The notes below the pieces were generated by a model, which had not been told where the DNA came from, searched no databases, and worked only from the letters and a program-made list of their open reading frames with translations. 19,915 nt of DNA from an uncultured Collinsella sp. (lineage in GTDB: Bacteria > Actinomycetota > Coriobacteriia > Coriobacteriales > Coriobacteriaceae): assembly GCA_900549655.1 (NCBI GenBank), contig UROZ01000026.1, forward strand, positions 1 through 19,915, in the 5' to 3' direction. Of this stretch, positions 6,355 through 13,383 are shown piece by piece. A program made the position numbers and the translations under genes. How positions within the stretch are numbered: position 1 is the first letter of the stretch; every line of letters begins with the position of its first letter.

Positions 6355-6589
6355 CAGAACCGCCGCAAAGGGGACAGGTGCCTTTGTGGTGATCGGGGGC
6401 TTTCAAACCATCACAACATTCGATGAAAATTTCGATTTTGACGAAAAGCGTCGAATGTTGTGATGGTTTTCGTTGCGGACGCGACGGTCTTCGTTGCGGG
6501 CGGGACGGTTTTCGCTATGGACGGTGCGGTTCTCGTTGTGGACGAGGCGGTTTTCGCTATGGACGGTGCGGTTTCGCTGCAGAACCGCC
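6355..6589. repeat. Non-coding element bounded by 10 bp direct repeats
   Basis: CAGAACCGCC occurs at 6355-6364 and again at 6580-6589. The sequence in between consists of a CAAAGG...CCTTTG stem (6367-6386), a long perfect inverted repeat and a 21 bp tandem repeat. The layout resembles a small inserted element with a target duplication, but the direct repeats may be chance because AACCGCC-like words also occur (inverted) in the tandem repeat. The whole gap between sortase and gatC (6346-6713) shows no convincing gene. Confidence 0.4.
6405..6469. repeat. Perfect 19 bp inverted repeat with 27-base spacer
   Basis: The arm 6405-6423 (begins AAACCATCACAACATT) is the exact reverse complement of 6451-6469. 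The spacer is AT-rich and itself partly self-complementary. There is no T-tract outside either arm beyond TTTT at 6467-6470, so it is not a typical terminator. It runs directly into the tandem repeat. Confidence 0.9.
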
Positions 6590-6590
6590 A
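6465..6590. repeat. Tandem repeat, 21 bp period, about six units
   Basis: Units start at 6465, 6486, 6507, 6528, 6549 and (partial) 6570. Each begins GGTTTTCG or a close variant and ends near GGACGGTGC or GGACGCGAC. Units 3 and 5 are identical. The period is a multiple of three and of two DNA turns, so a 7-residue repeat can be read in several frames. No frame has a ribosome binding site, and there are no spacers as in CRISPR. Confidence 0.85.
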
Positions 6591-6672
6591 GTCCGCTGCC
6601 TGCCAGCCCGTAGCCCTCGTTACGTTTTCGCTGCATTTGGGTAAAGCACCTGCTCCAAGCGGCGTTGCCTTG

Positions 6673-6678
6673 TATACT
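6673..6678 (+). promoter_or_regulatory. Candidate -10 box of the gatCAB operon
   Basis: TATACT lies 35 bases before the gatC ATG at 6714, in a good position for a promoter. No clear -35 at 16-18 bp. gatA and gatB overlap their upstream neighbours, so this is probably the operon promoter. Confidence 0.45.
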
Positions 6679-6713
6679 AGAGCGGTTTATCTGTTATGCG
6701 GAAGGGAGCGCCT

Positions 6714-7025
6714 ATGGCACTCAGCGAGAAAGACGTGCGCGGCATCGCCGAGTACGCAAAGATCGCACTGACCGATGACGAGCTCACCCAGATGACGTCC
6801 TACATGAACGACGCCGTCCAGATGCTCGAGCCCGTCTTGCAATATGACTTGCCCGACGTGGAGCCCACGTTCCATCCCATCGGAAGCCTGTCCAACGTGA
6901 TGGGCGACGACCTGCGCGAGCCCGAGCGCGACCTGCCGCTCGACGTCGCGCTCGAAAACGCCGGCAGCGCGCGCGACCGCTACTTCCGCGTGCCGTCCAT
7001 TTTGGGAGAGGGGGAGAGCGAGTAA
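6714..7025 (+). CDS. gatC: Asp/Glu-tRNA amidotransferase subunit C
   Basis: 103 residues from ATG 6714, with AAGGGAG ending five bases upstream. An in-frame ATG at 6696 lies before that site and is not supported. N-terminal helical part with the family pattern VRGIAEYAKIALTDDEL, then the extended tail LPDVEPTFHPIG and LREPERDLP (GatC has LR.D...). GatC wraps around GatA and GatB and stabilises the heterotrimer that converts Glu-tRNA(Gln) or Asp-tRNA(Asn) to the amidated form in the cytoplasm. Length is normal (about 95-100). The stop TAA overlaps the gatA ATG by one base. Confidence 0.95.
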   Translation: MALSEKDVRGIAEYAKIALTDDELTQMTSYMNDAVQMLEPVLQYDLPDVEPTFHPIGSLSNVMGDDLREPERDLPLDVALENAGSARDRYFRVPSILGEGESE

Positions 7026-8539
7026 TGGCTCAGAGCTTCGATTCCCTTACCGCCGCCCAGATTGCCGCGGGCGTTGCCGCCGGCGACTTTACCGCTACCG
7101 AGGTGGCTCAGGCCTCCCTTGCCGCCATCGAGGCGCGCGAGGGCGGGGTCCAGGCATTCCTGCAGGTGTCGCCCGAGCTCGCGCTCGAGGCCGCCGCGCG
7201 CGTGGATGCCGACCGTGCCGCCGGAAAGCCGCTGCCCCCGCTCGCGGGCGTGCCGCTGGCCATCAAGGACAACATGAACCTCGTGGGCACGCGCACCACC
7301 TGCGCTTCCCGCATGCTCGAGGATTATCAGAGCGTCTACACCGCCACTTGCGTCCAGCGCATGCTCGACGCCGGCTGCCTGCCCATGGGCAAGGCCAACA
7401 TGGACGAGTTCGCCTTTGGTAGCTCTACCGAGAGCTCGGCCTTCCATCGCACCAACAACCCCTGGGATACCGAGCGCGTGCCCGGCGGCTCCTCGGGCGG
7501 CTCCGCTGCCGCCGTCGCCGCGGGCGAGGTCGCGCTTTCGCTGGGCTCGGACACCGGCGGCTCCATCCGTCAGCCGGCGTCGCTGTGCGGCGTGGTGGGC
7601 TTTAAGCCCACGTATGGCGCCGTGAGCCGCTATGGCGTGGTGGCCTTTGGCTCGTCGCTCGACCAGGTGGGCCCCTTCGGTCGCACGGTCGAGGACGTCG
7701 CGCTGGCCATGAACGCGCTTACCGGCGCGGGCCACGACCCGTACGATTGCACCAGCCAGGACTGTGCCGTCGACTTTACCGAGCACCTCAACGACAGTAT
7801 CGAGGGCAAGCGCGTGGGCATTATCCCCGCGTTTATGGAGGCCGAGGGCCTGACGCCCGAGGTCAAGACCGCTGTTCAGCGCGCCGCCCAGGAGCTGCAG
7901 AACCAGGGCGCCGAGCTGGTCGAGGTCGACCTGCCGCACCTGGACGCCGCTATCGCCGCTTACTACGTCATCGGCCCGGCCGAGGCATTCTCCAACCTGG
8001 CCCGTTTCGACGGCATTCGCTACGGCTATCAGGAGGAGGGCTGCGCCAACTTGTCCGACCAGAGCTCGCTTTCGCGCGCCCACGGCTTTGGCGCCGAGGC
8101 CAAGCGCCGTCAGATGCTCGGCGCCTACCTGCTGAGCTCGGGCGTGTACGACAAGTATTACTATGCCGCGCAAAAGGCCCGCACGCTCATCACGCAGGAC
8201 TACGACGCCGCGTATGCCAAGGTGGACACCATCCTCATGCCCGCCTCGCCGCGCACGGCCTTTAAGTTTGGCAAGATCAGCGACCCCACACAGATGTACC
8301 TTTCGGACCTGTACACCATCTCGCTCAACATTTGCGGCAACGGTGGTATCTCGGTGCCGCTGGGCCTGGGCGAGGATACTCAGCTGCCCGTTTCTGCCCA
8401 GCTGGTGGGCCCGGCGTTTAAGGACCGTCAGCTGCTCACGTTTGCCCGCGCCCTGGAGCGCGGCTTTGCCGATGCCGCCACGGGTGCGCCCGCGCTTTCC
8501 GTCGCGCCCGATTTTGCCGGGAAGGGAGGCGAGCTGTAA
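7025..8539 (+). CDS. gatA: Asp/Glu-tRNA amidotransferase subunit A (amidase)
   Basis: 504 residues, close to the usual 480-490. It has the amidase-signature catalytic triad: Lys81 in LAIKDNM, cis-Ser156 in PGGSSGGSAAA, and nucleophile Ser180 in DTGGSIRQPAS. GatA releases ammonia from glutamine and sends it through a tunnel to GatB. Downstream motifs GFKPTYGAVSRYG and SLDQVGPFGRTVED are typical of GatA rather than other amidases. It starts on TAATG overlapping gatC and ends on TAATG overlapping gatB, indicating translational coupling and equal stoichiometry. No unusual features. Confidence 0.97.
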   Translation: MAQSFDSLTAAQIAAGVAAGDFTATEVAQASLAAIEAREGGVQAFLQVSPELALEAAARVDADRAAGKPLPPLAGVPLAIKDNMNLVGTRTTCASRMLEDYQSVYTATCVQRMLDAGCLPMGKANMDEFAFGSSTESSAFHRTNNPWDTERVPGGSSGGSAAAVAAGEVALSLGSDTGGSIRQPASLCGVVGFKPTYGAVSRYGVVAFGSSLDQVGPFGRTVEDVALAMNALTGAGHDPYDCTSQDCAVDFTEHLNDSIEGKRVGIIPAFMEAEGLTPEVKTAVQRAAQELQNQGAELVEVDLPHLDAAIAAYYVIGPAEAFSNLARFDGIRYGYQEEGCANLSDQSSLSRAHGFGAEAKRRQMLGAYLLSSGVYDKYYYAAQKARTLITQDYDAAYAKVDTILMPASPRTAFKFGKISDPTQMYLSDLYTISLNICGNGGISVPLGLGEDTQLPVSAQLVGPAFKDRQLLTFARALERGFADAATGAPALSVAPDFAGKGGEL

Positions 8540-10215
8540 TGAAGGAGCTTTCCGAGGTCCTACAGGATTGGGAGGCCGTGATCGGCCTGGAGATCCATAC
8601 CGAGCTCACCGCACTCGATACCAAGATGTTCTGCAACTGCAGGCTCAGCCACGATGACGAGCCCAACGCCAACGTGTGCCCGGTGTGCCTGGGCCTGCCC
8701 GGCGCCCTGCCGGTGCCCAACAAGCGCGCCATCGAGAGCATCGTCAAGGCCGGTCTTGCCACCAACTGCGAGATCCAGCGCCACTCGATGTTCTACCGCA
8801 AGCACTACTTCTACCCCGACATGGCCAAGAACTTCCAAACCACGCAGGGTCCGGTCGCTTTTGCCATGTACGGTCACCTGGATCTGGACGTGACCGGTCG
8901 CGGTGCCGCCGAGCGCCCCGACTGCGCGTTTGGCGAGGCCGAGGCCCAGAGCCTGGCGAGCGCCTCGGCCAACGCCGAGGGCCTGTCCACGTCCATGACG
9001 TCGACCATGCGCGAAGGCAACCAGCGCGCCGGTCACCTGGCCAGCTACGACGCGTCCAACCTGCAGATGCCCGAGCGTCGCGAGGACGGTTCCTACACGG
9101 TGCCCATTCGCATTCTGCGCATCCACATGGAGGAGGATGCCGCCAAGATGGTGCACGTGGGCGGTGCCGAGGGCCGCATTACCGCTGCTGCCGAGTCGCT
9201 CGTCGACTACAACCGCTGCGGCACGCCGCTGATTGAGCTCGTCACCGAGCCCGACCTGCGCACGCCTGAGGAGGCTCGCCTGTTTATGGAGAAGCTCCGT
9301 CGCATTTTTGTGACGCTGGGCATTTCGGACTGCTCCATGGAGAAGGGTTCCATGCGCTGCGACGGCAATGTGTCGCTGCGCCGCCGCGGCGAGACCAAGC
9401 TGGGCACCAAGACCGAGCTCAAGAACCTCAACTCGTTTAAGAGTCTGCATGACGGCCTTGCCTACGAGATCTGCCGCCAGGCCGAGGTGCTCGAGGAAGG
9501 CGGCATCATCTATCAGGAGACCCGCCACTGGGAGCCCAGCCGCAAGCGCACCGTGGTCATGCGTGTGAAGGAGACGGCAGACGACTATCGTCTGTTCCCC
9601 GATCCCGACCTGGCGCCGTTCGACCTGGACGACGAGTTTATCGACCGTTGCCGTGGCGAGATTCCCGAGCTGCCCGATGCCAAGCGCGTCCGTTTTGAGG
9701 CCGACTTTGGCATTAAGACGGCCGACGCCGAGCAGATTGCCGGCGACCCCGAGTTTGCCGACTTCTTTGAGGCCGCCGCTGCCGGTATGGCTGGCAAGGA
9801 GGCCCAGACGGTCGCGAACTTGCTGGTGAACGAGATGATTGCCTACCTTAAGGGCGCAGGCGTGTCGCTGGCCGAGTCCGGCATTGCACCGGCTCAGGTG
9901 GCAGCGCTGGCTAAGCTGCTGGCGACCGATGCCATCAGCTCCAACCAGGCGCACGAGGTCTTTGAGGCCATGGCCCAAACTGGCGACGACCCCAACAAGA
10001 TCGTCGACGAGCGCGGCATGCGTCAGGTGAGCGATGCCGGCGCGCTGCAGCCGATCGTGGACGAGGTGCTGGCAAACTGTGCCGATCAGGCGCAGCAATA
10101 TCGTGACGGCAACCAGAAGGTTATCGGCTTTTTGGTGGGCCAGTGCATGAAGGCGAGCCGCGGCAAGGGCAATCCGAAGCTCTTCAACGAGTTGCTGAGA
10201 ACGTCGCTCTCGTAA
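8539..10215 (+). CDS. gatB: Asp/Glu-tRNA amidotransferase subunit B, with an insertion
   Basis: 558 residues, noticeably longer than the usual 475-500. GAGGxx-type ribosome binding site (GGGAGG, 8524-8529) ten bases before the ATG. WEAVIGLEIHTEL opens the kinase-like cradle domain. Cys32, Cys34, Cys47 and Cys50 (FCNC ... CPVC) form the zinc site. YPDMAKNFQ and RIHMEEDAAK are core motifs for activating the Glu/Asp-tRNA carboxylate with ATP. The helical tail and YqeY-like domain at the C-terminus recognise tRNA (ending GNPKLFNELLRTSLS). The extra length lies at about residues 121-186, between YGHLDLDVTG and YTVPIRILRIHMEED, an Ala/Ser-rich stretch where GatB normally has a short turn. The reading frame is continuous, so this looks like a lineage-specific insert rather than an error. 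Confidence 0.95.
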   Translation: MKELSEVLQDWEAVIGLEIHTELTALDTKMFCNCRLSHDDEPNANVCPVCLGLPGALPVPNKRAIESIVKAGLATNCEIQRHSMFYRKHYFYPDMAKNFQTTQGPVAFAMYGHLDLDVTGRGAAERPDCAFGEAEAQSLASASANAEGLSTSMTSTMREGNQRAGHLASYDASNLQMPERREDGSYTVPIRILRIHMEEDAAKMVHVGGAEGRITAAAESLVDYNRCGTPLIELVTEPDLRTPEEARLFMEKLRRIFVTLGISDCSMEKGSMRCDGNVSLRRRGETKLGTKTELKNLNSFKSLHDGLAYEICRQAEVLEEGGIIYQETRHWEPSRKRTVVMRVKETADDYRLFPDPDLAPFDLDDEFIDRCRGEIPELPDAKRVRFEADFGIKTADAEQIAGDPEFADFFEAAAAGMAGKEAQTVANLLVNEMIAYLKGAGVSLAESGIAPAQVAALAKLLATDAISSNQAHEVFEAMAQTGDDPNKIVDERGMRQVSDAGALQPIVDEVLANCADQAQQYRDGNQKVIGFLVGQCMKASRGKGNPKLFNELLRTSLS

Positions 10216-10219
10216 GCGG

Positions 10220-10360
10220 GAACCCGGGAGCCCCGGCAGGGCGGGTGCTTCCTCAAAATTTCAAACAGTCCTGCGCAAGACGAAGGCCACATTAAGTGGC
10301 CTTCTTTGCGTGCGGAACTCATTTTGAGCAAGCACCCGCCCTGCCGGGGCTCCCGGGTTC
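10220..10360. repeat. Large inverted repeat after gatB: 31 bp perfect arms
   Basis: 10220-10250 (starts GAACCCGGGAGCCCCGG) is the exact reverse complement of 10330-10360. After one mismatch the pairing continues for eight more bases (10252-10259 with 10321-10328). A terminator hairpin sits in the middle. The 141-base unit could fold into a single long hairpin or a cruciform. It begins five bases after the gatB stop. It looks like a mobile or REP/MITE-like intergenic element rather than an ordinary terminator. Confidence 0.92.
10282..10307. terminator. Intrinsic terminator inside the large inverted repeat
   Basis: GAAGGCCAC (10282-10290) pairs perfectly with GTGGCCTTC (10296-10304) over an ATTAA loop, followed by TTTGCG. 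A compact GC-rich stem with a short T-run could end the gatCAB transcript. Confidence 0.65.
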
Positions 10361-10407
10361 TGCAACGACTCGGCCGTTCGGGTCAGGCGAGCTGAATTAA
10401 ATTTGGT

Positions 10408-10440
10408 GAATGAGGGCGCCGTTGGCGCCCTCATTCTTTA
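10408..10440. terminator. Bidirectional terminator between gatB and the AraC-type regulator gene
   Basis: GAATGAGGGCGCC (10408-10420) and GGCGCCCTCATTC (10424-10436) form a perfect 13 bp stem with a 3-base loop. TTTATATAT follows on the plus strand, and ACCAAATTTAATT on the minus strand. It lies immediately after the stop codon (10438-10440, minus strand) of the convergent regulator gene and serves both directions. Confidence 0.9.
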
Positions 10441-11436
10441 TATATGTTGGGAACGCCAAGCGGTGGGGGTGGTGCCGGTGTATTGTTTGAAGGCTTGGGC
10501 GAAGGCGGCCTGCTGAGGGTAGTCGAGCCGCTCTGCCACCTGCGCTATCGTAAGCGAGCTATCTGCCAAAAGCTCCTGCGCCCGCTCCATGCGGCGCCTT
10601 CGTATGTAGGCACCCAGGGACTCGCCGGTTTGGGCCTTAAAGGTGGCACACAGCTTGGATCGGCACGTGAAGAGTCTCTCGGCCACCTCCTGGATGCTCA
10701 CATGTCTGCCCTTGTCGAGCGAGCGCTCTACAAGGGCAGACGCTTCCTCGGCAATGGTCACGCTGGCGCGTGTGTCTGCCGCCTGCCGCGCCTGCTCGTG
10801 GGCCGCATGCGAACAGGCGAGCTCCGCGACCATGGTCTCCACGATGCCTTGCATATAGACGTGCCCGCCTACGGTGCGGGCGCGGTTCTCGTTAATCCGG
10901 CGCAGCGTGTGGCAGATGGCAGACGCCGCTTCCTCGTGCCACGGTTCGGCAAACGCCTCAAAGATTCCCGCGAACTCGGTGGGATAGCGGTGCTCCAGTT
11001 CGTCAAAATATCCAGGCAAAAAGAGCACCGAGCGCGAGTGGTAGAGTTGCCCTGCAAACAGTGGGCTTAATTCCTCGCCACAGTTATCTTGGATAAAGCT
11101 GCAAACGGCATTGTTTGGCCACGGTCCATGCAAGGGTTTAAGGTTCGCGGGCGTTATGCCAGCCTCGGGCATGCACATGAGCGTGGGCATGCTGACTTCG
11201 CTCACACACGCGTACGGTTCGGGTGTGTATTCGGCCAGGTACATATCGTGCGTCGGGGTGATGAAATGCTCCATGACGATGCAGGCAGGGGAGAGGGGCA
11301 TGATCCATGCGCGGCCGTGTGCCCGATCGTTTGCCACCTCGCCGGTAAAGACGGCGCCCTTGCCGGAAAGCTCCAGGCCAAACTGCTCAAACTGCGGTGC
11401 GTAGAGCTCGGTTATGTCGGTCGCTGCCCGCCGCAT
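10438..11436 (-). CDS. AraC-family transcriptional regulator
   Basis: 332 residues from the ATG at 11436, or 334 from a TTG at 11442 that sits five bases after AAAGGGA; either start is possible. The C-terminal ~100 residues are a two-helix-turn-helix AraC/XylS domain: IQEVAERLFTCRSKLCATF, then YIRRRRMERAQELLADSSL, IAQVAERLDY and FAQAFKQYTGTTPTAWR. The N-terminal ~220 residues are an unrecognised sensor part. It has no predicted secretion or membrane segment, so it is cytoplasmic. The gene is transcribed away from the ABC transporter pair at 11557-15141, a common layout for a regulator and its target; AraC proteins control siderophore ABC systems such as YbtPQ. A 21 bp-spaced direct repeat overlaps its own start and fits autoregulation. 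The inducer is unknown. Confidence 0.9.
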   Translation of the reverse strand: MRRAATDITELYAPQFEQFGLELSGKGAVFTGEVANDRAHGRAWIMPLSPACIVMEHFITPTHDMYLAEYTPEPYACVSEVSMPTLMCMPEAGITPANLKPLHGPWPNNAVCSFIQDNCGEELSPLFAGQLYHSRSVLFLPGYFDELEHRYPTEFAGIFEAFAEPWHEEAASAICHTLRRINENRARTVGGHVYMQGIVETMVAELACSHAAHEQARQAADTRASVTIAEEASALVERSLDKGRHVSIQEVAERLFTCRSKLCATFKAQTGESLGAYIRRRRMERAQELLADSSLTIAQVAERLDYPQQAAFAQAFKQYTGTTPTAWRSQHI

Positions 11437-11471
11437 TTGCAAAAGCGTCCCTTTCCTTTGCAGAAACGTCC
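11436..11471. promoter_or_regulatory. Direct repeat, 21 bp spacing: probable operator of the AraC-type regulator
   Basis: TTTGCAAAAGCGTCC (11436-11450) is repeated as TTTGCAGAAACGTCC (11457-11471), 13 of 15 bases identical, exactly 21 bp apart. Two tandem half-sites two helical turns apart are what AraC proteins bind. The repeat covers the start region of the regulator gene and lies about 90 bp before the ABC operon. The remainder of the divergent gap (11472-11556) holds TTGATT at 11481 as a possible -35, without a clear -10. Confidence 0.6.
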
Positions 11472-11556
11472 ACAGCTCGGTTGATTGTGAGCCATGGCTA
11501 ACATGCCAATGATAAGTTCATTACGGTTAACTCTCAAGCCGTTAGAAAGGAATCTC

Positions 11557-13383
11557 ATGGCAAAGGGATCAAAAAGGGAAGGCGGCGGTATCGGCGAGCT
11601 ACTTGCATATGCCGGCGACCGTAAATTCCTAACGTATTTGGGCATGGCGCTCTCGGCGCTCTCGCAGCTGCTGGGCTTTGGCCCGTACGTGTGCATCTGG
11701 TTTGTCGCGCGAGACCTGATCGCTGTGGCGCCTAACTGGAGCGAAGTCGCCGATATCGCTATGTATGGCTGGTGGGCCGTGGGTTTTGCCCTGGCAAGCA
11801 TCGTAGCTTATTTCGTGGGGCTCATGTGCACGCACCTGTCTGCGTTTCGCTGCGCATCCAATATTCGCAAAACTACGAGCGAGCACCTGCTTAAGCTGCC
11901 GCTTGGCTACTTTGACACGCACGCCACCGGTGAGCTGCGCCGTATTGTAGACGGATGTGCCGCCTCCACCGAAACCCTGCTCGCGCACATGCTGCCCGAT
12001 ATCGCCGGCGCCACCGCCATGGTCACAGGTCTGCTCGTGCTGCTTTTCGCACTCGATTGGCGTCTGGGGGCTGCATGCCTTATCTCGGTCGTCGTTTCGT
12101 TTGGCGCCATGGCCACCATGATGGGCGGCAAGGGCGCCGAGTTTATGAAGGCCTACATGGGAGCGCTGGTCAAGATGAACAAGACCGGCACCGAATACGT
12201 ACGCGGTATTCCCGTGGTCAAGGTGTTTCAGCAGACGGTCTACTCCTTTAAGGCCTTCCACGATGCGATTGCCGAATACGCCGATATGGCACAAAACTAT
12301 TCGGGCACGTTCTGCCGAGGCCCGCAGGTACTCAACCTTACCGCGCTCAATGGTCTTGTAGCGTTCCTACTGCCCGTGGCGTTGCTGTTGGCGCCGGGCG
12401 AGACGGACTTCGCGCATTTTATGGCAAACTTCACGTTTTACGCGATATTTTCGGCCGTGGTACCGACGGCCATGACCAAGCTCATGTTTGTGGGCGAGGC
12501 CTCTCAGATGAGTGCCGATTCGCTGGCTCGCATCCGAAGCGTTATGGATTCCCAGCAGCTCTCCGTGCCCGCCCAACCCAAGCACCCTGCCGGCAACGAC
12601 GTGCGATTTGAGGATGTGAGCTTTACCTACGAAGGCGCCGAGGCGCCTGCCGTCAACCATGTGAGTTTTAGCGTTTCCGCGGGGAGCACCCTCGCCCTGG
12701 TGGGTCCTTCGGGCGGCGGTAAGTCAACCTGCGCAAGCCTGATACCGCGTTTTTGGGATGTTTCCTCGGGTCGAGTGCTCGTAGGCGGTGTGGACGTTCG
12801 CGATATGGATCCACACGAGCTTATGGACCAGGTCGCCTTCGTGTTCCAGACCAACCAGCTGTTCCGGCAAACACTTGCCGATAACGTGCGCGCCTCCAAG
12901 CCCACGGCCACTGATGACGAAGTACGTGCGGCCCTCTCCGCAGCTCAGTGCGACGACATTGTGGCCAAGCTCCCACAGGGCATCAACACCATGCTCGGCG
13001 CCGGCGGAGCATATCTTTCGGGCGGCGAGGTCCAGCGCGTGGCACTCGCCCGCGCGATCCTTAAAGACGCGCCTATTGTGGTGCTCGATGAGGCCACGGC
13101 GTTTGCCGATCCCGAGAACGAGGCGCTCATCCAGCGCGCCTTTAGCAAGCTGGCGGCGGGTCGCACGGTCATTATGATTGCGCACCGACTCTCGACTGTA
13201 GTGGGCGCAGACCAAATCGTGGTGCTCAACCAGGGCAGCGTGCAGGAGTCGGGTACTCATGCCGAGCTGCTGTCCCAAAATGGCCTGTATGCCAAGATGT
13301 GGGCCGAGTACGAGCAGGCCGCGAGTTGGAAGATTACTGCTACAACCGCGGATGCCGCCGTCGCGAAGGGAGGCGAGGCCTAA
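11557..13383 (+). CDS. ABC exporter-fold half-transporter (permease plus ATPase), first of a pair
   Basis: 608 residues from ATG 11557 with AGAAAGGA five bases upstream; an in-frame ATG at 11494 adds 21 residues without a site. Six-helix membrane domain in the first ~330 residues, then a nucleotide-binding domain. Walker A GPSGGGKST at 383-391, signature LSGGEVQR from 487, Walker B with Asp511-Glu512 (VVLDEATAF), His switch in MIAHRLS. Stop and next start abut (TAA then ATG), so the two proteins should form a heterodimer in the cytoplasmic membrane. The DEATAFADPEN variant and the gene pair next to an AraC regulator resemble the siderophore-handling YbtPQ/IrtAB group, but substrate and direction of transport cannot be read from the sequence; drug or peptide export is an alternative. 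Confidence 0.9.
   Translation: MAKGSKREGGGIGELLAYAGDRKFLTYLGMALSALSQLLGFGPYVCIWFVARDLIAVAPNWSEVADIAMYGWWAVGFALASIVAYFVGLMCTHLSAFRCASNIRKTTSEHLLKLPLGYFDTHATGELRRIVDGCAASTETLLAHMLPDIAGATAMVTGLLVLLFALDWRLGAACLISVVVSFGAMATMMGGKGAEFMKAYMGALVKMNKTGTEYVRGIPVVKVFQQTVYSFKAFHDAIAEYADMAQNYSGTFCRGPQVLNLTALNGLVAFLLPVALLLAPGETDFAHFMANFTFYAIFSAVVPTAMTKLMFVGEASQMSADSLARIRSVMDSQQLSVPAQPKHPAGNDVRFEDVSFTYEGAEAPAVNHVSFSVSAGSTLALVGPSGGGKSTCASLIPRFWDVSSGRVLVGGVDVRDMDPHELMDQVAFVFQTNQLFRQTLADNVRASKPTATDDEVRAALSAAQCDDIVAKLPQGINTMLGAGGAYLSGGEVQRVALARAILKDAPIVVLDEATAFADPENEALIQRAFSKLAAGRTVIMIAHRLSTVVGADQIVVLNQGSVQESGTHAELLSQNGLYAKMWAEYEQAASWKITATTADAAVAKGGEA

Noticed and set aside
6465..6590. Possible CRISPR array
   Set aside because: Units are contiguous and diverged with no unique spacers, and no cas genes are present.
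6403..6636. 77-codon minus-strand frame with a 7-residue repeat (ENRTVHS-like)
   Set aside because: The repeat simply reflects the 21 bp DNA repeat; no ribosome binding site before its ATG, and the frame ends inside the inverted repeat.
8560..10098. 512-codon minus-strand open frame within gatB
   Set aside because: Antisense shadow of a fully conserved gene, produced by strong GC bias at third positions; similar shadows occur opposite gatA (6980-8173) and the second ABC gene (13741-15114).
10444..11070. 208-codon plus-strand open frame opposite the AraC-type gene
   Set aside because: Antisense to an intact AraC HTH domain, begins inside the terminator region, no family resemblance.
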